Assembly (NCBI GenBank): GCA_023418925.1
Contig: JAEZYS010000016.1
Location: forward strand, 228,547 to 292,546
Reading direction: 5' to 3'
DNA length: 64,000 nt
DNA from: Bacillota bacterium
GTDB lineage: Bacteria > Bacillota > Clostridia > Oscillospirales > Ruminococcaceae
In this document: positions 52,478-61,894 of the stretch, in pieces
Position numbering within the stretch: the stretch's first letter is position 1
How the letters are laid out: each line of letters starts with the position of its first letter
Position numbers and translations under genes: made by a program
The notes under the pieces: generated by a model
Database searches by the model: none
What the model saw: the letters and a program-made list of their open reading frames with translations, nothing else
Told to the model about the DNA's origin: nothing

Positions 52478-54361
52478 ATGAAAAAGCTATTATGCCTACT
52501 GGTTGCATTGGGTATGCTTGTTTCTGCAACAGCTTGTACTAGTCAGCCACAGGTAGTTGAAGAAACTACTGCTAGTGAATCAATATCAGCAACACAGGCT
52601 GATCAGGGAGATCAGGATTCTCCGTCGGCTGAAAAAGAATACGATTACAAGTATCAGAAATATGCTACAATGAGTGCAGAAGAAATCGTGGCATCACTTA
52701 CACTTGAGCAAAAAGCTGCTCAGATGGTACAGCCTGCGGTTTATGCTGTTTCTGCTGATCAGATGAAGGAGTTTGACTACGGAAGTATTCTTTCCAAGAG
52801 CAGCTCAGTTACATACAATGAATGGCAGCAGATTGTAAATGAATTTCAGACAGCTGCAATAAGTTCAGAGTCAGGTATTCCTTATCTTTATGGTCAGGAT
52901 GATGTTCATGGCGTAAACTACTGTGCTGGTGCAGTTCTATTTCCGCACAACATTGGTATCGGTGCGGCAAATGACCCTGAACTGACTTATCAGATGGGTC
53001 TTGCTACTGCTGATGAAGCAAGACTTTGTTATATGCTTTGGAACTTTGCTCCATGTGTTGCTCAGTCTGAAGATCCAAGATGGGGCAGAACTTATGAATC
53101 TTATGGTTCAGACCTCGATATAATCACAAGTTTAAGCACATCATATACCAAGGGACTTATTGACGGCGGAATGATTGCTTGTACAAAGCATTTCTTTGGT
53201 GATGGAAACGTTGAATACGGCACAGGTGAAGATTCTGATGTTGACAGACTTATTGACCGTGGCGATTCTGTTCTTACTGATGAAGAAATTACAAAGCTTC
53301 TTTCTGTTTATCAGGCACAGATTGATGCAGGCGTTCAGACTATGATGATTTCACACTCATCAATCAACGGTGTAAAAATGCATGAAAATGCAAAGTATAT
53401 TCAGTATCTTAAAAATGATATGGGATTCAAGGGTTTCATAGTAAGTGACTGGAATTCTGTTCAGAACACTTCACCTGATACATATGAGGAGCAGATTGTA
53501 ACTTCTGTAAATGCAGGTATTGATATGCTCATGGAAGTTAGTGAGTATGATGTTGCTCGTGAAATTATTATTGATTCTGTCAACAATGGCCAGATCCCAC
53601 AGGAGAGAGTTGACGATGCTGTAAGAAGAATAATTCAGGTTAAGTTGGATCAGGGATTATTCAATGATCCTCTCAATGAAAACCTTACAACTAAGCAAAG
53701 CAAAACAGGAAGCGATGAATACAGACAGCTTGCTGAAAAGCTTGTTGAAGAGAGCCTTGTTTTACTCAAAAACGATAACAAAGTACTTCCTTTGAAGGAA
53801 GGCACAAGCATTTATATTACTGGTCCTGCTGCTGACAATGCAGTAGCACAGTGCGGTGGATGGACAATAGACTGGAATTCAAGTCCTAGTGATTACATCC
53901 CTGGCGTTAAAACAATACTTGATGGTTTCAATCAGGTTGCTGCAGAGAAGAATATTTCTGTTATCACTGATAAGGCGCAGGCAGGAAATGCTGATGTTGT
54001 TATTGTTGTAGTTGGTGAACAGTCATATGCAGAATGGAACGGCGATACAGAAGATCTGGAACTTTGCGGTGCTCTCGGTTTAGACGGAAACAAGCAGGCT
54101 ATTGAAGAGGCGAAGAAACTTGGAAAGCCGGTTGTTGCTTGCGTAGTTGCAGGACGTAATGTTATCATTGATGAATATTACAATGACTGGGATGCAGTAG
54201 TAATGTGTTATCTCCCGGGTTCTGAAGGTCAGGGCGTTGCAAATGTATTATGCGGAAACGCAGATTTCAAGGGCAAGCTCCCTTCACCTTGGTATAATTC
54301 AACAGAACAGATCGGAACATCTGAAAGCTGGTTAGAAAAGGGATACGGATTAACATATTAA
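52478..54361 (+). CDS. GH3 beta-glucosidase/exo-glucanase lipoprotein
   Basis: The 627-aa protein has a lipoprotein signal (MKKLLCLLVALGMLVSATAC, Cys20) and a Glu/Ser/Gln-rich linker. The GH3 N-domain has IPYLYGQDDVHGVNY, DPRWGRTYESYGSD, CTKHFFGDGNVEYGTGED and the nucleophile Asp in FIVSDWNSV. The second domain has GPAADNAVAQCGGWTIDW and VVVGEQSYAEWNGD. Length fits barley-type exo-beta-glucanases. It is probably outside, anchored to the membrane, and removes glucose from beta-glucans or cellodextrins. Confidence 0.93.
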   Translation: MKKLLCLLVALGMLVSATACTSQPQVVEETTASESISATQADQGDQDSPSAEKEYDYKYQKYATMSAEEIVASLTLEQKAAQMVQPAVYAVSADQMKEFDYGSILSKSSSVTYNEWQQIVNEFQTAAISSESGIPYLYGQDDVHGVNYCAGAVLFPHNIGIGAANDPELTYQMGLATADEARLCYMLWNFAPCVAQSEDPRWGRTYESYGSDLDIITSLSTSYTKGLIDGGMIACTKHFFGDGNVEYGTGEDSDVDRLIDRGDSVLTDEEITKLLSVYQAQIDAGVQTMMISHSSINGVKMHENAKYIQYLKNDMGFKGFIVSDWNSVQNTSPDTYEEQIVTSVNAGIDMLMEVSEYDVAREIIIDSVNNGQIPQERVDDAVRRIIQVKLDQGLFNDPLNENLTTKQSKTGSDEYRQLAEKLVEESLVLLKNDNKVLPLKEGTSIYITGPAADNAVAQCGGWTIDWNSSPSDYIPGVKTILDGFNQVAAEKNISVITDKAQAGNADVVIVVVGEQSYAEWNGDTEDLELCGALGLDGNKQAIEEAKKLGKPVVACVVAGRNVIIDEYYNDWDAVVMCYLPGSEGQGVANVLCGNADFKGKLPSPWYNSTEQIGTSESWLEKGYGLTY

Positions 54362-54625
54362 GAAGTTCGTTAGCCTGCTTGTTTTTCGCAGAAAAATTCG
54401 AGCAACGCGAGAACAGGCTTTAACCTTCTCAAGGTTGTGGGTTTCAAAAGGGCAAAGCCCTTTGCCGTCGTCGCAACGACGGAACATTATCGTAACCCCG
54501 CAAATGCACAATAAATATTAAAACCGCAATTGCTAGTTTCGGACAGTCTTATATAGTTCGTAATAGCATTTGCGGTTTTCTATCGTTCAAAACAAATTTA
54601 CCTCTGAACGTACACACAACAGCGC
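54361..54625 (+). repeat. Dispersed hairpin repeat, copy 9 (second subtype)
   Basis: Starts right at the GH3 stop: GAAGTTCGTTAGCCTG with the TTTTTCGCAGAAAAATTCGA insert, GGGCAAAGCCC, CCGTCGTCGCAACGACGG, CCCCGCAAATGCACA, the pair AAACCGCAATTGC / GCATTTGCGGTTT, and ACACAACAGCGCA. The right half matches copy 5; the left half matches copy 7. It can serve as the GH3 terminator. Confidence 0.88.
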
Positions 54626-54688
54626 ATCCTAACAATATGAAAACATATTTATTAAACTATATGATATATAACATATATCTCCCTGCTA

Positions 54689-54725
54689 GAAAAGCGATTG
54701 ACATTATAACTTGTCAATCGCTTTT
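54689..54725 (-). terminator. Terminator of the three-gene island operon
   Basis: AAAAGCGATTGACA / TGTCAATCGCTTTT, a 14-bp stem with an 8-9-nt loop, 50 nt after the helicase stop on the minus strand, with T residues at both ends. Confidence 0.8.
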
Positions 54726-54777
54726 ATTAATCAGCTATCAAATTGGTATATTTTGTGATATGGAAATTATGTAGGTA

Positions 54778-57348
54778 TTATAATTGTAAATCATTAAAAA
54801 TTATATCTAAATCTTCCGCTAATGTTGTTACTTGCTCTAAAGTATTGTTTTCAATTGCATCTAACATTATTTTTTCTTTCTCTTGAAGTCTTGAATAAAT
54901 TTTATTATCTAAAGAATAACTATCACCGTATTTCCCTATAAAAATATTTTGCATATAAAAATACTGTGTATATTGATTTTGAGGTAATCCCAATCTATGA
55001 ATTCTATCTTTTGATTGTAATAAATGCACTAAGTTGTAACTATACTCAAAATAAATTGCATCATGGCATATAGAATGCAAAGATACCGATTCTGCAAGAG
55101 TATGTGGATTAGTTATTAGTACATCTATTTTACCAAGCATAAATTCTGATAAAATCTTATCACGTGATTCTGTATCAATACTGCCATATATATAACGTAC
55201 TGAAACACCACATGCTTCTAATTCTGATGATAAATTTAATATTGAATCAACAAATATGCACCAAATTATAACAGGTTTATTCTCGCTACATAGTTTTTTT
55301 GCCTGTTCAATACAAGCGATGAATTTACTAGTTTTTTCAATTGATGAAATTAATGATACAATTTCATCAGAATAGTCATTATATTCAATATCTTCAATTT
55401 CACCAGATATATCAAGCAAATCAGAAAAATCATCGCCATTGCTGTCTAGTGCTTTAAGTAGCATTTGTGGATTTGATTCCAGTTGAAGTAATCGAATAAT
55501 TAATGTTAATTTATTTTTTGCATACTTTAATAATAAAATTTGAAAAATTCTGCTTTCAGCACAACTTGCAGTTGATGAAATGATTATATCATCATTAGCA
55601 TTAGGAACATTCAGTTGTTGTTTTGTGGTTCGACAGAAAAATGGCTGTATTTTATTATTAATGATTTCAATATCAGATGTAGATGGTGTTTTCAACTGTT
55701 GTTCTGAAAACCCAAAAAATTCGTCATATTCATCATGATAAAGAATCTCTAACAAATTCTTTATATCTGCATAAGAATTTGGAATAGGCGTTCCAGTCAT
55801 TGATATAATATAGTATGCATTTTTAGAAATTTCAAGTGCATTTTCAGCTCTTTTACCATCAATCGCTTTTACCTTGTGTACTTCATCAAATACCAGCAAA
55901 GTTTTATTATCTATAATACTTTTGATTTCAGGCAATAAAGAACATAAGCTTTCATAATTAAATAGAAGTAAGTTTTTATCTGCCGTAGAATATAATATTG
56001 CTTTTTTCTTTTCTTCCGGTGAATTATATTCTTGAATGTTGAAAAGCTTAAGCTCTCTTTTCATTCCAAAGCAAACGATAAATTCATTAATCCAAGAATT
56101 AAATGAATTTTTAGGACCTATCATTATTATTTTATCCACAAGTTCTTTTTGAGTTAAATATGCAAATACACCTAACACAGAAGACGTTTTACCTGAACCA
56201 GGAACAGAAAAATTGCTGGACTTTTTCATTGTACACATAAAAAATGAATCCCACATTTGTTTTTCACGAAGTTCACGAACTAATAGTTTCTCAACAATGT
56301 TTTTATATTCAATAAACTTGTCCACAATATCAATATTTTGCTGTTTTATTGCAAGTCCAATACCTGCTCTTTTTTCAATATATATTTCACGAGATTGAAT
56401 GTACTCTTTTAATCTTTTGGTTACAAAAAAATGATAGCCTCTCTTTTTTGAATCTAATTCTAATATATCTATTATTCTCTTGAACTTGGGATAAGTCAAC
56501 TCCTGTTTAAAATACATAATAGTTGGACTGCTTAAATCTGCATTTACATGTCGTCTGAGTCTTAATTTATATACTTGATTATTCCAAATGATTGATGGAT
56601 CAATTTTTATGAGCAATTGTAAATTGGTATTATTATAATCTAAAATCAAACAGTTATCTTGCAGCAATATCTTTTCAAAAATGACTTTTCCTTTATTATA
56701 AGATAATATTCTATTAAAAATAACAGTATCAACATTGCTAACATATACTCCATCATAATTGTTTTCCCATAGATTTTCGAAAACTTCCATGCTCTTTGTT
56801 ATTTTTGAGTAGTCAAAATCAGATGCTTGCCAACTGCATGTAATATCAAATGACTCATAATTAGCATGAAATGCGGCATCAGTTTCATTATTTGAACCCC
56901 TAAAGCATATTATATTGCCTTCTGAATCTTTCATAACGCCAAATTTATCATGGAAAATCCCTCGTTTTGTAAATGCCATTTTAATGTCAATCGTTCCGAT
57001 TGATATTAAATAAGCTAAATTAGATAAACAACATTCATCTTCAAGTGTAATAGGTTCATTAAATCTGCTTAATATATCCTCTCTAATATCATTGCGTAAC
57101 TGATATCCTTTTTTTATTGCTTCATAATCTTCTTGCGAAATCTCAGTTGAAATAATTAAACGATATTTATAACCGCCTTTTGCAAAAACCTCCATACCTT
57201 TTGCATAGCTTGCTAATGCTTTTGCGGAGAAATATGCAGTTGCTCTATCATAATGTACGCATTGGCTTAAAACAGGTATGTAAAATTCAGAAGCTATGTC
57301 ATTTTCGTAAGTAGAGTATGTTGACTTAAGATTAAGAGTGTTAAACAT
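54778..57348 (-). CDS. PLD-SNF2 helicase fusion protein
   Basis: The 856-aa protein has an N-terminal phospholipase D-like domain: FHDKFGVMKD (HxK at residues 133-135) and FRGSNNETDAAF (150-160), as in PLD-type nucleases. After a middle part comes an SNF2/superfamily 2 helicase: FSVPGSGKT (Walker A, about 380-388), GPKNSFNSWI, FDEVHK (Walker B, 487-492), SMTGTPIPN (516-524), and QSKDRIHRLG near the end. It should bind and move on DNA with ATP and may cut it. Its start overlaps the ParB-like gene by 8 nt. Such fusions occur in anti-phage systems, but I cannot match it to one. Confidence 0.85.
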   Translation of the reverse strand: MFNTLNLKSTYSTYENDIASEFYIPVLSQCVHYDRATAYFSAKALASYAKGMEVFAKGGYKYRLIISTEISQEDYEAIKKGYQLRNDIREDILSRFNEPITLEDECCLSNLAYLISIGTIDIKMAFTKRGIFHDKFGVMKDSEGNIICFRGSNNETDAAFHANYESFDITCSWQASDFDYSKITKSMEVFENLWENNYDGVYVSNVDTVIFNRILSYNKGKVIFEKILLQDNCLILDYNNTNLQLLIKIDPSIIWNNQVYKLRLRRHVNADLSSPTIMYFKQELTYPKFKRIIDILELDSKKRGYHFFVTKRLKEYIQSREIYIEKRAGIGLAIKQQNIDIVDKFIEYKNIVEKLLVRELREKQMWDSFFMCTMKKSSNFSVPGSGKTSSVLGVFAYLTQKELVDKIIMIGPKNSFNSWINEFIVCFGMKRELKLFNIQEYNSPEEKKKAILYSTADKNLLLFNYESLCSLLPEIKSIIDNKTLLVFDEVHKVKAIDGKRAENALEISKNAYYIISMTGTPIPNSYADIKNLLEILYHDEYDEFFGFSEQQLKTPSTSDIEIINNKIQPFFCRTTKQQLNVPNANDDIIISSTASCAESRIFQILLLKYAKNKLTLIIRLLQLESNPQMLLKALDSNGDDFSDLLDISGEIEDIEYNDYSDEIVSLISSIEKTSKFIACIEQAKKLCSENKPVIIWCIFVDSILNLSSELEACGVSVRYIYGSIDTESRDKILSEFMLGKIDVLITNPHTLAESVSLHSICHDAIYFEYSYNLVHLLQSKDRIHRLGLPQNQYTQYFYMQNIFIGKYGDSYSLDNKIYSRLQEKEKIMLDAIENNTLEQVTTLAEDLDIIFNDLQL

Positions 57349-58561
57349 CTAATTCCCCTCTTATTTTAGATACAATCTCAGATACCATATCTAATTTTTC
57401 ACGAATATCTTCTTTTTGTTCCGAACTTAATTTTTTAAATATGTTAGTATCAACTAAATCTAAAGAATCGAATGCCTTTTCTACTTGTTTTGCAGGTTGA
57501 TTACGAGTTGTATCACTATCAACTTTATTAACATATTTCTCTGTTGAATGATAAAATTCTTTTTTTATGTTTTCGTTTGCTCTTATTGAATTTATTTCTT
57601 TTGTTCCTACCTTTGGATACTTCTCAAGTTCATCACAAACCTTTTCAACAATTTGCATTTGTTCTTCTAGAAACTCATCAATAAATCTAGCACTTGATGC
57701 TACTTTCTTTATTTTTCTTGCATAGCGAGTAGTATCACCATAAGGCTGCATTAAAAATTGTGCAAATACAGAATTTTTCAAATCTTCTTTTTTATCATTA
57801 TCCCTTACTTTTTTAAGCATAACATATAATTCTTTAAGCGGATCACCTAAATTAAAATGTCTAGCTAAGTGAAATTGCTTTGGAGCATTAATAAATTCTA
57901 AAAAATCAACCATTAATTTTGCTTTTTCAACCTCTATCTCAATATCCGCTTCACTTTGATTTACACTATTAGCATATTCTCTTACTGTAAGAAGTTTTGT
58001 TTCAACAATATCATTATATATACCTACAAGTCTATCTATAGGATTGTATCCTATTTTTTCATCTACCCCATGTTGAAGCATAAGTTCTAACATTTTTATT
58101 TGTTTAGCGTTATTTTTAATAGTATGATCCAATATAACTGCTTCAAAATATTGTGTTTTTCCTGTTTCTCTCTCAATATTCCGTAAACAAGTAAAACGTC
58201 TATTGCCATCAATTATGCGTCCATCAGACAATACGACACCTTGCTCTTGCTGTCCGACCAATTTTATGTTAGCTTGTGTTTTCTTAAGTGCATCTCGATT
58301 ACTTTCAGTTATAAACTCATGTATAATATTATTGTATTTATCTTTATCTGAAATATCCAAATCTTCAATAGAATTATCAATTTTATATTGACTAATCCAC
58401 GTCGCTATGCGATCATTTTGATCATTATAATATAGTTGATCTAATCTAATTTGATAAACAGGATAGTTTTGAGAAATGTTATCAATTGATAACTTTTTAT
58501 TAGTATTGGTTTTAATTACCGCCTTGATATCAATTCCTTCTGATAATAAATTCATTTTCAT
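57341..58561 (-). CDS. ParB/Srx-like nuclease-fold protein
   Basis: The 406-aa protein has a ParB N-terminal-like domain with the hallmark GVVLSDGRIIDGNRRFTCLRNI (DGNRR at about 118-122), followed by KQIKMLELMLQHGVDEKIGYNPIDRLVGIYNDI and an HTH-like helical part (LTVREYANSVNQSEADIEIEVEKAKLM). The rest is helical and charged. The ATG at 58561 overlaps the upstream stop as ATGA; ATG 58555 has a better-spaced GAGGAG. This fold includes CTPases and nucleases, so it may load on DNA. Middle gene of the operon. Confidence 0.82.
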   Translation of the reverse strand: MKMNLLSEGIDIKAVIKTNTNKKLSIDNISQNYPVYQIRLDQLYYNDQNDRIATWISQYKIDNSIEDLDISDKDKYNNIIHEFITESNRDALKKTQANIKLVGQQEQGVVLSDGRIIDGNRRFTCLRNIERETGKTQYFEAVILDHTIKNNAKQIKMLELMLQHGVDEKIGYNPIDRLVGIYNDIVETKLLTVREYANSVNQSEADIEIEVEKAKLMVDFLEFINAPKQFHLARHFNLGDPLKELYVMLKKVRDNDKKEDLKNSVFAQFLMQPYGDTTRYARKIKKVASSARFIDEFLEEQMQIVEKVCDELEKYPKVGTKEINSIRANENIKKEFYHSTEKYVNKVDSDTTRNQPAKQVEKAFDSLDLVDTNIFKKLSSEQKEDIREKLDMVSEIVSKIRGELDV

Positions 58562-61275
58562 ATCTCCTCATAATAAGTTTCATAATCAGCATAAACTTTT
58601 TCAGAAACAGTATCGTAAAACATTGAACTGGCTTTTATTGTTGCGATTAAATTACAAACATCTATATTTATATTATAGTATGATATTAAAAAACTTAATA
58701 GCTCATAAATATCTATAGAAAAGGATTCCTGCGAGTAAACAATATATTCAATAAACGCTTCTAAAGTAATATTGAATTGTCCGCTTATCATCAATTTATT
58801 TCCTCCAATTCTTAGGTAGGAAATATTGTTCTTATATTGAATTAATATGGAAGTGTAAAACCAATCTTCAAATCCTAAATCATCTAATTCGTGAAAAAAC
58901 CCTTCTTCTCTAATTGATTTTATTGTAAAATACTTACTCTCTCCTATGAACTTCAAAACATCATCACAGTATTTTTTTAGGGCATCTTTTGTTACTCCAA
59001 ATTGTTCTAATCTTCTGAAATTAATATATTTATTAGGAAGGAATTCAATTATTTCATAGTCAGATTTTAATTTGTATAATGACGATGTATAAGCAATAAT
59101 GTTGTTAATTCCGGCAGGGAAATTATCAAGATTAGTTATATCATCATTTGTTAATATTCGATTGAAGTAATCTGTTGCGGAAATATAAATATCCTTAATT
59201 ATATAATTTGAATATACTTTAAATCCCAAACTTTTTATTGTAAAGGGATTAAGTAAATTAGATTTTAAATACGAATATTTTCTATTGAAAATATCTTTTA
59301 GCTCTGTCATTGTATAAAAATCTTTTACTAGCAAGGTTCTTAATTCTATACACACTTCATTTGGTAAAGTTGGAAAATCAATTTTATAAACCCCGTTGTA
59401 AAAATATTTATCAAAACTTTTCATGTAATTAGCTAATACTGTACCTTCAATTACACCATACTCATTTTCATATTCTTTTGCAAAGTCATTGTTTGAAATT
59501 GGTGCCAATGCACACAACAACTCCATAACTTGTTCGTCTCTATTAGCATTACCGAACTCTATATTTGGCATTCTCTTAAAAGTAATGGTTGGATACTGTT
59601 CTTTGCTACAGATTTTCTTCAAAAGATTATGCAATTCATATTCATCACGTATATCATATGTTTCCATAATTTCTGGGTATAGTCGAAAAAACTTAAGTGT
59701 TGAATATTCAACATTAGTATACTGATTTAAATTTATAGAATCTAGTAATTCTTCATAGTTATATTTTGCCATGTTATAATATCTAAATTTCTTTCCATAT
59801 TTCCAAAGCACAATATTACTTGATGCCAATTTGTTTCCATATCCACGCTCAAGCAATGAAAGTTTAAAGTCATCTTGTCTGCCAATGTCTTTCAAAACAT
59901 CAGTATATAATTCAGAAAATTCTTCAAAACTAATATCATCAGTTGCAAATGTTTTTAAAACAAAATTACATATATCTGCTCTTGTACATGATATATATTC
60001 ATTACAAATCTTTACATAATTCTTATAAACCGATTTTTCTAATGCTCTTTTGAAAACAAGGGGTACTTGTCTATCTTCTAATACCTTACTTAAAGGAAGT
60101 TTATTATCAATATTAGCATCTTTTTGAGCATTGTAACGTAAGGATAAGTAATTATAAATTCTATAATCTTTAAAAGCAATAGAAAAATCTTCACTTTCCA
60201 TTGAATACTTCATGAATATATCCAAAAATATATCTTCTTTAAATATTGCAGCTTTTTTATTTAATTCCCTAATAGATTTCGCTTCAAGTTGCCGTATACG
60301 TTCTCTAGTTACACTTAAATCTTTACCAATCTGATCTAAAGTTTTTCCTTCTGTTCGTTGAATGAAAATTTGATATTCTTTATCTGACAATATTTCTTTA
60401 ACCCCAATATCAAATGGTGGGTAAGAAATGATATACTCCTCATCGTTAAACAACTCAATTTTATTTTCGTTATACAATTCATTTAGCAAGTCATTAACAA
60501 ACGAGAAGTTGTTAAAATATACAGGCATATTTTCAACAAAATAATTATCGTCACAACCATAAATATGTTTTTTTATGATACTCAAAATATATTCTTTAAA
60601 AATGTCATGTATAAATTTTAATGAATACACATTATTTAAAAAACTTTTATCATCTAAACAATTTGGTAAATCTGTAATTGAGGTTTCTTCCAAAAACAAC
60701 TTACATGTTGGACGTAGTTTTTCAAAAAAAAGCACTGGATTTATATTGAATTTTTCATTAATTGAAGAAAAGAAAACGTTGATTATAGAATCAGGCGTAA
60801 TTTTGTTTTCTTCAACATCATTAAATATAGTAAGTACGGTATTATTTTTTATATATTCAATTTCAAGTAAGCTTTTTTTACCCATGTTAGTAATGCTTAT
60901 TAAATCGTCATCATCTTTAAAAATCAAGTCAGAATAGTAATTAATATTAGCACTTTTCAAGCAGTTATATGCTCTAACACTTAAGTTCAAATCTTCAAGT
61001 AATATATCATTATATTTCTTACCATCCAAACCTAAGAAAATTTTGAGTTGCTGAGTACTTATTGAAGAACAAATTATCTGCTTACCATTATGTACTTCAT
61101 CTATAAAAGAAATAATTTCATTTAAGCTTTTTTGTCCTAAGTTTTTTATTTTCAATAGTTCATTTTGAGGGTAAGTTATTAATTCTTGAAATGATTCTAT
61201 TCCAGCTCTCTTAAGTGCATTATATGTTCTTCTAGAAAAATTAAGGTGTTGCAACAATATCTTAGGTTCATTCAT
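58558..61275 (-). CDS. Protein with two RNAP alpha-CTD-like modules and a sigma region 4-like HTH
   Basis: ATG 61275 follows GGGAGGTG and gives 905 aa. Residues about 8-60 (LLQHLNFSRRTYNALKRAGIESFQELITYP, IKNLGQKSLNEI) and 91-142 (LLEDLNLSVRAYNCLKSANINYYSDLI, ITNMGKKSLLEI) match the alpha-CTD of RNA polymerase, including its helix-hairpin-helix. Residues about 293-342 (LSDKEYQIFIQRTEGKTLDQIGKDLSVTRERIRQLEAKSIREL) match sigma factor region 4.2, here TRERIRQLEAK. The remaining 560 residues are unrecognised. First gene of the coupled operon; probably a DNA sensor or transcription-linked factor. Confidence 0.85.
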   Translation of the reverse strand: MNEPKILLQHLNFSRRTYNALKRAGIESFQELITYPQNELLKIKNLGQKSLNEIISFIDEVHNGKQIICSSISTQQLKIFLGLDGKKYNDILLEDLNLSVRAYNCLKSANINYYSDLIFKDDDDLISITNMGKKSLLEIEYIKNNTVLTIFNDVEENKITPDSIINVFFSSINEKFNINPVLFFEKLRPTCKLFLEETSITDLPNCLDDKSFLNNVYSLKFIHDIFKEYILSIIKKHIYGCDDNYFVENMPVYFNNFSFVNDLLNELYNENKIELFNDEEYIISYPPFDIGVKEILSDKEYQIFIQRTEGKTLDQIGKDLSVTRERIRQLEAKSIRELNKKAAIFKEDIFLDIFMKYSMESEDFSIAFKDYRIYNYLSLRYNAQKDANIDNKLPLSKVLEDRQVPLVFKRALEKSVYKNYVKICNEYISCTRADICNFVLKTFATDDISFEEFSELYTDVLKDIGRQDDFKLSLLERGYGNKLASSNIVLWKYGKKFRYYNMAKYNYEELLDSINLNQYTNVEYSTLKFFRLYPEIMETYDIRDEYELHNLLKKICSKEQYPTITFKRMPNIEFGNANRDEQVMELLCALAPISNNDFAKEYENEYGVIEGTVLANYMKSFDKYFYNGVYKIDFPTLPNEVCIELRTLLVKDFYTMTELKDIFNRKYSYLKSNLLNPFTIKSLGFKVYSNYIIKDIYISATDYFNRILTNDDITNLDNFPAGINNIIAYTSSLYKLKSDYEIIEFLPNKYINFRRLEQFGVTKDALKKYCDDVLKFIGESKYFTIKSIREEGFFHELDDLGFEDWFYTSILIQYKNNISYLRIGGNKLMISGQFNITLEAFIEYIVYSQESFSIDIYELLSFLISYYNINIDVCNLIATIKASSMFYDTVSEKVYADYETYYEEI

Positions 61276-61364
61276 TATAACACCTCCCACATTAATATCA
61301 ACGTAATTACAGTTGCCTTTGTCTTAAAAAAGACAATCATGTATAATAATATCATTATCTTTCC

Positions 61365-61393
61365 ATTATACGACATTTTTAATGTAAAATCAA
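61365..61393 (-). promoter_or_regulatory. Sigma-A promoter of the three-gene operon
   Basis: On the minus strand TTGATT (61393-61388), a 17-nt spacer and TATAAT (61370-61365). A small hairpin TTGTCTT-tttt-AAGACAA (61319-61336) follows in the leader. Confidence 0.75.
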
Positions 61394-61403
61394 TATTTTA
61401 AAT

Positions 61404-61605
61404 AATATTTTTTTGCAACATCAAATCTTTATTTTCTCTGCATACTCCTTAAAACTTATCTCTGAGCTTTGAGCCTTTTCACTAATATTAACAGCAAAAC
61501 CCGTCCTTTTCTAAAATTCTGCCTATGCAATTTTAAACTCCTATCTCGTGCATAATGTGCCATGTAAGTACAGGAATATGTTAATCAAACAGGGGTAAGC
61601 AGTAT
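61404..61605 (-). pseudogene. Degraded copy of the gene end found at the window's right edge
   Basis: On the minus strand a frame ending at 61421 reads TGFAVNISEKAQSSEISFKEYAEKIKI. This resembles DFALDIREQALNEEIGFEEYLNKIKV at 63853. About 70 nt further upstream, in another frame, YMAHYAR matches YKAHYAR. The DNA beyond the stops also aligns (TAATATTTTTT...CTTTATTTT). It is broken by at least one frame change. No start is visible. Confidence 0.6.
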
Positions 61606-61650
61606 ACTGATTTATAACAAGTTAACATATTTATACTCAATTCAATGTTG

Positions 61651-61866
61651 TTATATTTTGTTTTTTATCGACTTTGTAATATGTACAATAACCTCTTCCG
61701 GTGTAGGTTTATTACCTCTACAAGGAATAGAATTCCAATATGCCTGTATCTGCGGATTTGAATTTTTCATACCTTCATCAATAGCAAATTGAATTTCCTT
61801 TCGAATTTCTTCCACACTTACACCATGTTTCAATGCAATTACTTCTAATGCTTTATTAGCTTTCAT
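61651..61866 (-). CDS. Small Spo0A C-terminal-like HTH protein
   Basis: The 71-aa protein, with AAGGAG upstream, reads LEVIALKHGVSVEEIRKEIQFAIDEGM, like the Spo0A DNA-binding end '[24 protein letters not shown]'. A short tail (PTPEEVIVHI) follows. It probably folds as a small HTH domain, possibly DNA-binding. It diverges from the XRE gene. Confidence 0.55.
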   Translation of the reverse strand: MKANKALEVIALKHGVSVEEIRKEIQFAIDEGMKNSNPQIQAYWNSIPCRGNKPTPEEVIVHITKSIKNKI

Positions 61867-61894
61867 TATCTTTTCTCCTTGATTACAGTTTCAT

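Noticed and set aside
7344..54625. A CRISPR array
   Set aside because: The repeats are far apart, in both orientations and modular; no short regular repeats with spacers and no cas genes were seen.
54778..61275. Naming the island operon as DISARM or BREX
   Set aside because: No methyltransferase, DUF1998 protein, PglZ or BrxC-like ATPase is present; only the PLD and helicase themes overlap.
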